DNA from: Agromyces tardus
GTDB taxonomy: Bacteria; Actinomycetota; Actinomycetes; Actinomycetales; Microbacteriaceae
Assembly (NCBI RefSeq): GCF_003710805.1
Contig: NZ_RHHB01000001.1
Span: forward strand, 248,001-312,000
Direction: 5' to 3'
DNA: 64,000 nt
The notes beneath the pieces were generated by a model that saw nothing but the letters and a program-made list of their open reading frames with translations, made no database searches and had not been told where the DNA came from. This document shows, in pieces, positions 56,424 to 63,699 of the stretch. Each line of letters opens with the position of its first letter. Position 1 is the stretch's first letter. Made by a program: the position numbers and the translations under genes.

Positions 56424-56632
56424 CTCGCCGCCGCGTACTGCCGGCGCACCCGGCTCACGGCCTCGGGCGCCGCGGTGAACCTGCCGGCTCGCCCGTCGGC
56501 GGTCACGTAGTGCACGCGGATGCCGCGGCCCACCCTGAGAAGGCGGGTCACCTCGTACGTGGCCCCCGAGGCGCTGACGAGCGTGTCGCCGACGGCGAGG
56601 TGCCGGGTCTGCGTCAGCTCGATCTCGTCCAT
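56420..56632 (-). CDS. Small hypothetical protein, 70 aa
   Basis: 'MDEIELTQTRHLAVGDTLVSASGATYEVTRLLRVGRGIRVHYVTADGRAGRF' reads like a small beta barrel (SH3- or Hedgehog/KOW-like) with strongly biased codon use for this genome. No family is recognised. It converges on the AHSA1 gene with a three-base overlap. Its start faces the serine hydrolase gene promoter region. Confidence 0.65.
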   Translation of the reverse strand: MDEIELTQTRHLAVGDTLVSASGATYEVTRLLRVGRGIRVHYVTADGRAGRFTAAPEAVSRVRRQYAAAS

Positions 56633-56700
56633 AGTGAGAGTGTCTCAGCAACCACCGACATCGCGGATCGATGGCCCAGCACGCTGCTACGCTCGCGCTC

Positions 56701-58041
56701 GTGCGCATACTCCGTCGTGTGATCGTCGTCGTCGCCGTGCTCGCGCTGGTGCTCATCGCCGCGTTCGCGGGCGTGTACCTCTGGCAGCAGCCGATCCTGC
56801 TCACCGCAACGGGCTATGCCGCGCACAACGCGTGCGCCGTCGGCGAGGTGGCCGGCCGCGACGACCCTGCGACCGACCTGCCGCCGAACCCGCTCGTGCC
56901 GTACCTGCAGGTGAGCGGGGCAGGCGATCCGACCACCGGATCGCTGCCGGGCAATCTCGCGACGCAGCACGGGTGGTACGCCGAGGGCTTCGGCTGCACG
57001 CTCGCGAACGAGCGACCCGAGCTCGGCGCGGCATCCGCCATCGACGCCGGCGCCAACCCGTTCACCGGCGCGCCGACCCCTGCGCCGGACCCCGCCCTCG
57101 ACGCCGCGGTCGGGCAGGCCTTCGGCGACGACCTCTCCGACGCGGATGCCGCGGCGCTCGGCACGCGCGGCGTCGTCGTCGTGAAGAACGGCGAGCTCGT
57201 GGCCGAGCGCTACGCCGACGGCTTCGACGCCGAGACCCCGCAGCTCGGCTGGTCGATGTCGAAGAGCGTCACCGACCTGCTCGCCGGCGTGCTCGTGCAG
57301 CAGGGCGTCGTCTCGCTCGACGACGACCACCTGCGGCCCGAGTGGACCGACGAGCGCGCGAACATCACCGTCGAGCAGCTGCTGCGCATGACGAGCGGCC
57401 TCGAGTGGGACGAGACCTACGACCTCGGCACCCCGATCACGCGCATGCTCTACCTCGAGCCCGACATGGGCGCCTACGTCGCGAGCCTGCCGCTCGCGCA
57501 CGAGCCCGGCACCGTGCAGCTCTACTCCAGCGGCAGCACCACGCTGCTCTGCTCGGTGCTCGCCGAGCGCACCGGCCTCGGCACCGACCTGCCCCGGCAG
57601 GCGCTGCTCGGCCCGCTCGGCCTCACGTCGGCGATCCTCGAACCGGATGCCGCGGGCACGGCGGTCTGCTCCTCCTACCTGTGGGCGACCCCGCGTGACT
57701 GGGCCGCCATCGGGCAGTTCGCGCTGCAGAACGGCGAGTGGAACGGCGAGCAGCTGCTGCCCGAGGACTGGATGGCGCGGAGCCTCACCGTCGTCGACGT
57801 CGACGAGACCGACGACCCCGGCTACGGCATGGGCTGGCGGGTCAACGTGCTGCCCGACGGCAGCCTGCGCTGGCCCGACCTGCCCGAGGACACCTACTAC
57901 GCGAGCGGGCACGACGGCCAGAAGGTCATCGTCGTGCCGTCGGAGGACCTCGTGGTCGTGCGGCTCGGCTTCACCCCCGAGGCCGATGAGGAGCCGTCGG
58001 TCGTGCGGCTCGTGGCCGACGCCATCGCCGCGCTCGGCTGA
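56701..58041 (+). CDS. Membrane-anchored serine hydrolase (beta-lactamase fold)
   Basis: About 446 aa. A single N-terminal membrane segment ('RRVIVVVAVLALVLIAAFAGVYLW') anchors an outside domain. Motifs: SMSK near 185-188, YSSGS near 280 as the Tyr-x-x position, and HDG in 'YYASGHDGQKVIVVP' near 402. 'LLAGVLVQQGVVSLDDDHLRPEWTDERANITVEQLLRMTSGLEW' is the family's conserved core. The GTG at 56701 follows TACGCT at 56688-56693 by seven bases, so a leaderless transcript is possible; an ATG at 56671 in frame is the alternative. It is the third family member in the window. Confidence 0.92.
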   Translation: MRILRRVIVVVAVLALVLIAAFAGVYLWQQPILLTATGYAAHNACAVGEVAGRDDPATDLPPNPLVPYLQVSGAGDPTTGSLPGNLATQHGWYAEGFGCTLANERPELGAASAIDAGANPFTGAPTPAPDPALDAAVGQAFGDDLSDADAAALGTRGVVVVKNGELVAERYADGFDAETPQLGWSMSKSVTDLLAGVLVQQGVVSLDDDHLRPEWTDERANITVEQLLRMTSGLEWDETYDLGTPITRMLYLEPDMGAYVASLPLAHEPGTVQLYSSGSTTLLCSVLAERTGLGTDLPRQALLGPLGLTSAILEPDAAGTAVCSSYLWATPRDWAAIGQFALQNGEWNGEQLLPEDWMARSLTVVDVDETDDPGYGMGWRVNVLPDGSLRWPDLPEDTYYASGHDGQKVIVVPSEDLVVVRLGFTPEADEEPSVVRLVADAIAALG

Positions 58042-58049
58042 GCCCACTC

Positions 58050-58084
58050 GCCGGTCGAGTGGCGCGAAGCGCGGTTCGAGACCC
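58050..58084. repeat. Interspersed palindromic element, single copy
   Basis: GCCGGTCGAGTGGCGCGAAG then CGCGGTTCGAGACC directly after the serine hydrolase gene. One arm has GGTTCGAG in place of GTATCGAG. Confidence 0.8.
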
Positions 58085-58177
58085 CCGCCCCGACCCGCCG
58101 GTCGCGGGAGGCCGACCAGTGGCGCCGGCACCGCGGCATCCGTAGGCTGTGCCAGACCGGCGGGCGGGGGAGCGGGC

Positions 58178-58969
58178 ATGGTCGACTGGTTCTACAGCAC
58201 GGATGCGTGGTTCACGCTGCCGCTGTTCGTGGGCGGGTTCGTGCTCGTGTCGTGCCTGATCGTGGTCGCCGTGCGTCCCCTGGTGCTGCGGCGCATCAGC
58301 GACACCGAGGAGTGGGACCGCACGCTCGGGCACGTGATCGGCACCTTCGGGATGTTCTTCGGCATCCTGCTCGCGCTCGTGGCCGTCTCGGTGTACGAGA
58401 ACTACTCCGACACCCGCAGCATCACGGTCGAGGAGGCCGGGAAGGTGGGCGCCCTCTACCGCGCCACGACCGGGCTGCCCGACGACGTGGGCGAGCCCAT
58501 GCGCGCGGTGCTCGACGACTACATGCAGACCGTGATCGAGCAGGACTTCCCCGACCAGCAGGCCGGCACGCTGCCGGAGGCGAGCCTCGTGCAGGTGAAC
58601 GCCTTCGACGAGCTCATGCACGAGGTCGAAGCCGACACGCTGACCCAGCAGGCCGAGCTGAAGCAGGTGCTCGACTCGTTCGAGGGCTTCATCGACGCCC
58701 GGCGTGCGCGCATCGATGCCACGGCGCTCGCCCTGCCGGGGCTCTTCTGGCTCGTCATCTGGGTCGGTGCTGCGGTCAACGCCGTGCTCATCGCGTTCAT
58801 GTCGGTGAAGAGCCTGCGGATGCACCTGCTCATGGCGGGGCTGCTCGCGCTCTTCATCGGGCTGGTGATCTTCGTCACGGCCGACATGGACCGCCCCTAC
58901 GCGGGCAACGTCGCCGTCAATGCGGGTGCGTACCAGCGCGTGTACGAGCAGATCATCGACGATCGCTGA
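58178..58969 (+). CDS. DUF4239-like membrane protein
   Basis: About 263 aa. Two N-terminal membrane segments ('LPLFVGGFVLVSCLIVVAV' near 14-32 and 'VIGTFGMFFGILLALVAVSVY' near 53-73), a long helical loop ('EEAGKVGALYRATTGLPDDVGEPMRAVLDDYMQTVIEQDF' ...), and two C-terminal segments ('LPGLFWLVIWVGAAVNAVLIAFM' and 'LLMAGLLALFIGLVIFV'). The bestrophin-like DUF4239 layout fits well. Function is unknown, possibly an ion channel. The ATG at 58178 has GGGGGAG upstream. Confidence 0.88.
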   Translation: MVDWFYSTDAWFTLPLFVGGFVLVSCLIVVAVRPLVLRRISDTEEWDRTLGHVIGTFGMFFGILLALVAVSVYENYSDTRSITVEEAGKVGALYRATTGLPDDVGEPMRAVLDDYMQTVIEQDFPDQQAGTLPEASLVQVNAFDELMHEVEADTLTQQAELKQVLDSFEGFIDARRARIDATALALPGLFWLVIWVGAAVNAVLIAFMSVKSLRMHLLMAGLLALFIGLVIFVTADMDRPYAGNVAVNAGAYQRVYEQIIDDR

Positions 58970-58975
58970 CTCGTC

Positions 58976-59182
58976 GCCGGTCGAGTAGGCGCGCAGCGCC
59001 GTATCGAGACCCGCGCCGTCGGTATGGAGGTCGCCGGTCGAGTAGGCGCGCAGCGCCGTATCGAGACCCGCGCCGTCGGTATGGAGGTCGCCGGTCGAGT
59101 AGGCGCGCAGCGCCGTATCGAGACCCGCGCCGTCGGCAGCCGGGGTCTCGATACGCTGCGCTACTCGACCGGCGAGGCGCCG
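58976..59182. repeat. 57-base tandem array containing the palindromic element
   Basis: Three direct units start at 58976, 59033 and 59090. Each contains the element (GCCGGTCGAGTAGGCGCGCAG then CGCCGTATCGAGACC) plus an 18-base tail (CGCGCCGTCGGTATGGAG). A fourth element (about 59143-59175) is inverted and covers the end of the minus-strand DUF1905 gene. The gap lies between the convergent DUF4239 and DUF1905 genes. Confidence 0.92.
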
Positions 59183-59463
59183 CCCACGACGAGGCGCACG
59201 CGCGCCTCGTCGCCGACTTCGAGGCCCTCGGCCGCGCGCACCCACGACTTCACGGGCACGATGTAGCCGCCGTCCTTGGGCCAGAGCGAGGTGGTCCACT
59301 CGCTCGATCCGATTCGTGCTGCGACGGGGATCATGCCCCACCCGTACGTGACCGCCGGTGCGAGCTCCCGGATCGCGTCGCACTCGTCATCGGGCACGGT
59401 CACGAAGTGCCAGGGTGCCGGCCCCCGCCAGAACCACACCTCGCCGCGGAACTCGAACTCCAC
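59161..59463 (-). CDS. DUF1905-domain protein
   Basis: About 100 aa. 'EFEFRGEVWFWRGPAPWHFVTVPDDECDAIRELAPAVTYGWGMIPVAARIGSSEWTTSLWPKDGGYIVPVKSWVRAAEGLEVGDEARVRL' matches the DUF1905 barrel nearly end to end. The last residues SPVE-stop come from the inverted palindromic element, so the stop codon at 59161 is repeat-derived. The GTG at 59463 begins the fold. Function is unknown; the family is often found in stress-related contexts. Confidence 0.92.
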   Translation of the reverse strand: MEFEFRGEVWFWRGPAPWHFVTVPDDECDAIRELAPAVTYGWGMIPVAARIGSSEWTTSLWPKDGGYIVPVKSWVRAAEGLEVGDEARVRLVVGGASPVE

Positions 59464-59635
59464 CCGCTCAGGATACGAGCTCGCCCCGGCGCGCGCAGGC
59501 CCGTCCCGCCACGAGCGCGCGCTGTCGGGGTGCCGACGCCGTTGCCGCTCGACCCGGACCAGTCGGCCTGCGGCGCACCGGCCCGGCCGCTCGGCCGCCG
59601 CGTCGCCTCCGGCATCCGCAACTCGGCCTCGACGA

Positions 59636-59675
59636 GCGAACGCCCGACCCTCCATCGGGAGGGCCGGGCGTTCGC
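59636..59675 (-). terminator. Intrinsic terminator after the MFS gene
   Basis: GCGAACGCCCG-A-CCCTCC pairs with GGAGGG-C-CGGGCGTTCGC around a short loop, one A-C mismatch. It lies 11 bases downstream of the MFS stop (59686, minus strand) and upstream of nothing else on that strand for 170 bases. The arms share wording with the hairpins at 36475 and 49619. Confidence 0.85.
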
Positions 59676-59685
59676 ACGGGTCGGG

Positions 59686-61125
59686 TCAGGCCGCCTCGGC
59701 GACCTCCACGAGAGGGGACTCGACGACCGGGATCGCGCGCACGTCGGCGGTCGATGCGCGCCCGCGGCTGCGGGTGCGGTCGAGGAACGGCACGAGCCCG
59801 GCGATCGCCGCGAGCACCGCGCCGAGCACGAACGCGGCGACGTAGCCCGACTCGGCCGGCAGTCCGGCGGCGCCGAGCGTCGCGCCGATCGCCGCCGCGA
59901 ACACCGTGGTGCCGATCGCTCCGCCGATCGTGCGGATGTTGGCGTTCATGCCCGTGGCGATTCCCACCTGGTCGGCGGGCACGCTGCGCACGATGAGGTT
60001 GGGCGTCGAGGAGGTGACGAGGCCCGTGCCGAGTCCGAGGGCCGCCGCCGCCGCGGCGAGCTGCAGCACGTCGGAGTGGAACAGCGCGATCGAGAGCGAT
60101 GCCGCGCCCGAGATGAACGCGCCGATCGTCAGCTGTGCCGCGAACGGCAGCACGCGGCTCAGCGGGCCGGCGACGAAGCCCACCGACGCCATGGTCACGA
60201 GCATCGGCAGCATCATGAGCCCGGCCGCGCTCGCGTCGATGCCGAGTCCGTAGCCGCTTCCGGCCGGCGTCTCGGCGAGTCGCGGCAGGTACGCCCACAC
60301 GCCGAACATCGCCGCGCCCGTGAGCGCCGCGGTGAGGTTGGTGGTCCACACCGCGGGCAGTCGCATCACGCGCATGTCGACGAGGGGCGCGGTCGAGCGC
60401 ACTTCGACGGAGACCCAGGCGACGGCGAGGGCAGCGGATGCCGCGAACAGGCCGATCACGAGCGGCGACCCCCATCCCCACTGGTTGCCCGAGCTGAGCG
60501 GCAGGAGCAGCGTGACGAGCCACCCCGAGAGCAGCACGGCGGCGAGCACGTTGATGCGGCCGGTCGCCCTTGCCGCGGAGCGCGCCAGGCCGAACGTTCC
60601 GAGCGCGAGGCCGGTGACGGCGAGCACGAGGGGCAGCGCGAAGAGGCCGCGCCAGCCGATCGCGGCCGAGACGGGGCCGGCGATGACCGTGCCGAGGCCG
60701 CTGCCCACGGCCATGATCGCCGAGAGCGCGCCGATGGCGCCCGCGAGGCGCGCGGCGGGGAAGGCGTCGCGCACGAGGCCGAACCCGAGCGGGAAGACGG
60801 CGCCGCCGAGGCCCTGCAGCACGCGGGCGAGCAGCATGACGGTGAGGTTCGGCGCGAAGGCCGCGAGCACGGAGCCCAGCGCGACCGCGCCGAGCGCCAC
60901 GAGGTACATGCGGCGCCGGCCGACGAGGTCGCCGGCGCGGCCGAGGAGGGGAGTGGCGACCGCCGCGGAGATGAGCCAGGCGGTGAGCATCCACGTCTGG
61001 CCGACCGCATCGGCGCCGAGGTCGGCGCCGATGGTGGAGAGCACGGGGATGATGAGCGATTGGAGGCTGGCGACGGCGGTGAAGCTCGTGGCCACCGCGA
61101 TGAAGGTGATGCGGGAGGGGGACAT
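59686..61125 (-). CDS. MFS drug:proton antiporter (DHA2-like)
   Basis: About 479 aa with 12-14 membrane segments. Motif A 'GRAGDLVGRRRMYLVAL' is near 62-78 and motif C-like 'LVRDAFPAARLAGAIGALSAIMAVGSGLGTVIAGPVSAAIGWRGLFALPL' near 118-168, typical of multidrug exporters. Substrates would be expelled from the cytoplasm. It diverges from a TetR gene, with a TATATT -10 candidate at 61152-61157 (minus strand) and two dyads in the gap, so it is probably derepressed by its substrate. Confidence 0.94.
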   Translation of the reverse strand: MSPSRITFIAVATSFTAVASLQSLIIPVLSTIGADLGADAVGQTWMLTAWLISAAVATPLLGRAGDLVGRRRMYLVALGAVALGSVLAAFAPNLTVMLLARVLQGLGGAVFPLGFGLVRDAFPAARLAGAIGALSAIMAVGSGLGTVIAGPVSAAIGWRGLFALPLVLAVTGLALGTFGLARSAARATGRINVLAAVLLSGWLVTLLLPLSSGNQWGWGSPLVIGLFAASAALAVAWVSVEVRSTAPLVDMRVMRLPAVWTTNLTAALTGAAMFGVWAYLPRLAETPAGSGYGLGIDASAAGLMMLPMLVTMASVGFVAGPLSRVLPFAAQLTIGAFISGAASLSIALFHSDVLQLAAAAAALGLGTGLVTSSTPNLIVRSVPADQVGIATGMNANIRTIGGAIGTTVFAAAIGATLGAAGLPAESGYVAAFVLGAVLAAIAGLVPFLDRTRSRGRASTADVRAIPVVESPLVEVAEAA

Positions 61126-61184
61126 CGAACGCCTTCCGTTCAGGCGAGTGGAATATACTGGAGGGGGTCTCCGATCGGAGGCCT

Positions 61185-61226
61185 CCTCCGGTTACGTTAC
61201 CGGAGGTAGCCTCCACTTTGCAAGTG
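61185..61226. promoter_or_regulatory. Probable TetR operator region of the MFS/TetR pair
   Basis: A perfect dyad CCTCCGGT-N6-ACCGGAGG (61185-61206) and a smaller one CACTT-TGC-AAGTG (61214-61226) lie in the 112-base divergent gap. The larger is the better TetR site and sits between the -10 candidate of the MFS gene and the TetR start at 61238; the smaller lies just ahead of the TetR start codon. Confidence 0.75.
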
Positions 61227-61237
61227 AGGTGTCTTCC

Positions 61238-61816
61238 GTGACCGATCCGACGCTGAGCGCGCTGCTCGACGCGCGTCGCCCCACGCGCGCCGATGCGCGC
61301 CGCAACTTCGACGCGCTCGTCGTTGCCGGGCGCGACGCCTTCGCCGAGCACGGGGTCGACGCATCCCTCGAGGACATCGCACGCCGGGCGGGCGTGGGCA
61401 TCGGCACGCTCTACCGCAACTTCCCCACGCGCGACGCGCTCGTCGAGGCGGTCTACCTCGACGAGGTCGCCGGGGTCGCGTCGTTCGCCGACGAGCTCGG
61501 AGACCTGCCGCCCTTCGACGCGCTCGCCGCGTGGCTGCGGCGATTCGCCGACTACGCGAGCCGGAAGCGCGTGCTGCTCGAGGGCCTCAACCGCGACTCC
61601 GAGCTGCTGCAGACCTGCCGCAACGTCATGTACCAGTCGGGCGAGCCCCTGCTCCGTCGCGCGCAGGCCGCCGGGGTCGTGCGCGACGACATCGGGATCG
61701 ATGACGCGGTGCGCCTCGTCGCGGGGGTCGCGGGGGTCGCCTTCCCCATCGCCGAGCAGCGCGAGCGGGTGGTCGACCTGGCGCTCGACGGGCTGCGCGC
61801 GCGGCCGACGGGCTGA
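61238..61816 (+). CDS. TetR-family regulator divergent from the MFS gene
   Basis: About 192 aa. 'RPTRADARRNFDALVVAGRDAFAEHGVDASLEDIARRAGVGIGTLYRNFPTRDALVEAVY' (near 10-70) is the TetR DNA-binding domain of the group with a 'GVGIGTLYRNFPTRDALVEAVY' end, often paired with MFS exporters. The C-terminal domain (SbtR-like) reads 'AWLRRFADYASRKRVLLEGLN'. The GTG at 61238 is chosen for domain length. Confidence 0.92.
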   Translation: MTDPTLSALLDARRPTRADARRNFDALVVAGRDAFAEHGVDASLEDIARRAGVGIGTLYRNFPTRDALVEAVYLDEVAGVASFADELGDLPPFDALAAWLRRFADYASRKRVLLEGLNRDSELLQTCRNVMYQSGEPLLRRAQAAGVVRDDIGIDDAVRLVAGVAGVAFPIAEQRERVVDLALDGLRARPTG

Positions 61817-61866
61817 GCCCCGGCTTCGGGGCCGTCTCCGGCAGCCGGGGCTGCGAGGATGGTCGG

Positions 61867-62373
61867 GTGACGACCACCGCCTCCATCCGCCCGGGCGACC
61901 TCGCCGACGAACGCGTGATCCGCCTGCTCACCGACCACCTGGCCGACATGTTCGCGACCTCGCCGGCCGAGAGCGTGCACGCGCTCGACGTCTCGGGCCT
62001 CTCGGCTCCCGGGGTCGCCTTCTGGACCATCGCCGACAGCGACGAGCTCGTCGGGTGCGTCGCGCTCAAGGAGCTCGACCCCGAGCACGGCGAGCTGAAA
62101 TCCATGCGAACGGATGCCGCGGCCCGCGGCCGCGGGCTCGGCGCCCTGTTGCTCGAGCACGTGCTCGGCGAGGCCGCCCGCCGCGGCTACCGGCGGGTCA
62201 GCCTCGAGACCGGGTCGCAGGAGTTCTTCCGCCCCGCCCGCCGGCTCTACGAGAGGTACGGGTTCCGCGAGTGCGGCCCGTTCGCCGAGTACGTGCTCGA
62301 CCCGAACAGCGTCTTCATGACGCTCGAGCTCCCCGTCACCGACTCCTCACGCGAGGCTCACCCGACGGGGTGA
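61867..62373 (+). CDS. GNAT-family N-acetyltransferase
   Basis: About 168 aa. Motif A 'LKSMRTDAAARGRGLGALLLEHVLGEAARRGYRRVSLETGS' (near 78-118) contains the acetyl-CoA loop R-G-x-G-L-G. The following 'FFRPARRLYERYGFRECGPFAEYVLDPNSVFMTLEL' is the usual end of the PhnO/YhhY-like group. The start 'ASIRPGDLADERVIRLLTDHLADMFATSPAESVHALDV' fits. It begins with GTG at 61867. The acceptor substrate is unknown. Confidence 0.93.
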   Translation: MTTTASIRPGDLADERVIRLLTDHLADMFATSPAESVHALDVSGLSAPGVAFWTIADSDELVGCVALKELDPEHGELKSMRTDAAARGRGLGALLLEHVLGEAARRGYRRVSLETGSQEFFRPARRLYERYGFRECGPFAEYVLDPNSVFMTLELPVTDSSREAHPTG

Positions 62374-62418
62374 TGCCGCCGGCCGCCCGATTTGCGAGGG
62401 TGGATCGGGGAGGACGGC

Positions 62419-63669
62419 ATGCACGAGCGGTCACGCGGCGGCCGGGTTCGGCGCGGGTTCGGGCTGGCGCTGGCCTGCCTGGCGGTCACCGCGGTGCAGG
62501 GCGCGCTGATCGTGGCATTCGTCGCGTCGGGGTGGAGTCCGACTGCCGCGATCGCGGGCGCGCTGCTCCTCACGGGGGCGTCGTGCGTGACGGTGGGCTG
62601 GCTCGTCGTGCTCCGGCGACGGCGACGGCGGTGGATGCAGCGGGGCGCGGCGCGGCCCGACGCGGATGACGCCGGCAGGCGTGACGTTCGACGCGTGCTC
62701 GGCTGGGCCGTCGCCGTCTGGCTGGCGGCGGTCGTGCTCGCGCAGCTGTCGTTCCTGCGGCTGGATCTCGCGCCCATGGCCGGCGACGCGGCATCCGACG
62801 CACCGCTCATCGACATCCGCCGCACCGAGGCCACCGAGGCGGAGGCCGTGCCGATCGTCGCGGTGCCCGGCGGCCCGGGGGTGCCCTGGTCGGCCGCCGA
62901 GGAGCGCATGCTGCAGCGACTGGCCGACGGCCGGCCCCTCGTCGTGTACGACCAGGTCGGCACCGGCGGATCCGATCGGCTGGCGGACCCGACCGGGTAC
63001 ACGTTCGCGCGGTCGGTCGACGAATTGGCCGCGGTCGTCGACGCGGCCGGCTCCGAGCGGGTCGACCTCATCGGGTTCTCGTGGGGGTCGGCGGTCGCGA
63101 CGGCGTACGCCGTCGAGCACCCCGAGCGCGTCGATCGGCTCGTGCTCCTCTCGCCGGGGTCGATCCCCTGGGCGGGCGAGGTCGCCCCGCCGCAGGCCCC
63201 GCAGTCGCGGCTCACCACCGCCGGCCGGATCGGCACGTACCTGCTCGCGCTCGCGCCCCGCAACCTGTTCGGGTACGCGCTCACCGCCGTCGATCCGCGA
63301 GCGGCGCACTGGTTCGCGGGCGACGACGAGTTCGACGGCCGATTCGCGCAGCTCTACGACACCACGGCCGCCGGCCTGCACTGCGCGGCGTCGCAGGTCG
63401 GGGCGCCGCCGCGGGGCGTGGGCTACTACGCGAACCAGGTACCGCAGCTGCATCCGGATCTCACCGGCATCACCCGTGCGCAGGCCGGGGCGGCCGATCT
63501 GCGGGTGCTCGTGTTCCGCGGCGACTGCGACTACATCGCCGCGCGCTTCGCAGAGGAATACGTCGAGGTCTTCGGTGCGCGGCTCGTTCGCGTGGCGGGT
63601 TCCGGCCACTCCCTGCTCGAGGATCGCCCGGAGCAGGTGCTCGAGCCGGCACGCGAGTTCCTCGGCTGA
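62419..63669 (+). CDS. Membrane-anchored alpha/beta hydrolase (prolyl aminopeptidase-like)
   Basis: About 416 aa. Three membrane segments near 12-125 ('LALACLAVTAVQGALIVAFVASG', 'AAIAGALLLTGASCVTVGWLVVL', 'VLGWAVAVWLAAVVLAQLSFL') precede a hydrolase with 'IVAVPGGPGVPWSAAEERMLQRLADGRPLVVYDQVGTGGSDRL' (near 150-192), elbow GFSWGSA near 218-224, Asp in 'FRGDCDYIAARFAEEY' near 375 and His in 'VAGSGHSLLEDRPEQV' near 400. PGGPG and DQxGxGxS are the marks of the S33 proline iminopeptidase family. GGGGAGGA precedes the ATG at 62419. Confidence 0.9.
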   Translation: MHERSRGGRVRRGFGLALACLAVTAVQGALIVAFVASGWSPTAAIAGALLLTGASCVTVGWLVVLRRRRRRWMQRGAARPDADDAGRRDVRRVLGWAVAVWLAAVVLAQLSFLRLDLAPMAGDAASDAPLIDIRRTEATEAEAVPIVAVPGGPGVPWSAAEERMLQRLADGRPLVVYDQVGTGGSDRLADPTGYTFARSVDELAAVVDAAGSERVDLIGFSWGSAVATAYAVEHPERVDRLVLLSPGSIPWAGEVAPPQAPQSRLTTAGRIGTYLLALAPRNLFGYALTAVDPRAAHWFAGDDEFDGRFAQLYDTTAAGLHCAASQVGAPPRGVGYYANQVPQLHPDLTGITRAQAGAADLRVLVFRGDCDYIAARFAEEYVEVFGARLVRVAGSGHSLLEDRPEQVLEPAREFLG

Positions 63670-63699
63670 GGCCGGGCCCTGCGACCGCCGCCGGGCGGC

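Noticed and set aside
54960-56804. Long upstream extension of the DUF2306 frame on the minus strand
   Set aside because: The extension is antisense to the NYN-like, ArsR and AHSA1 genes; the signal of a real protein begins only at 54959.
58207-61209. Open frame of about 1000 codons on the plus strand across the DUF4239, DUF1905 and MFS genes
   Set aside because: It is a Glu/Arg/Gly-rich antisense or shifted frame, crosses repeats, and conflicts with well supported genes.
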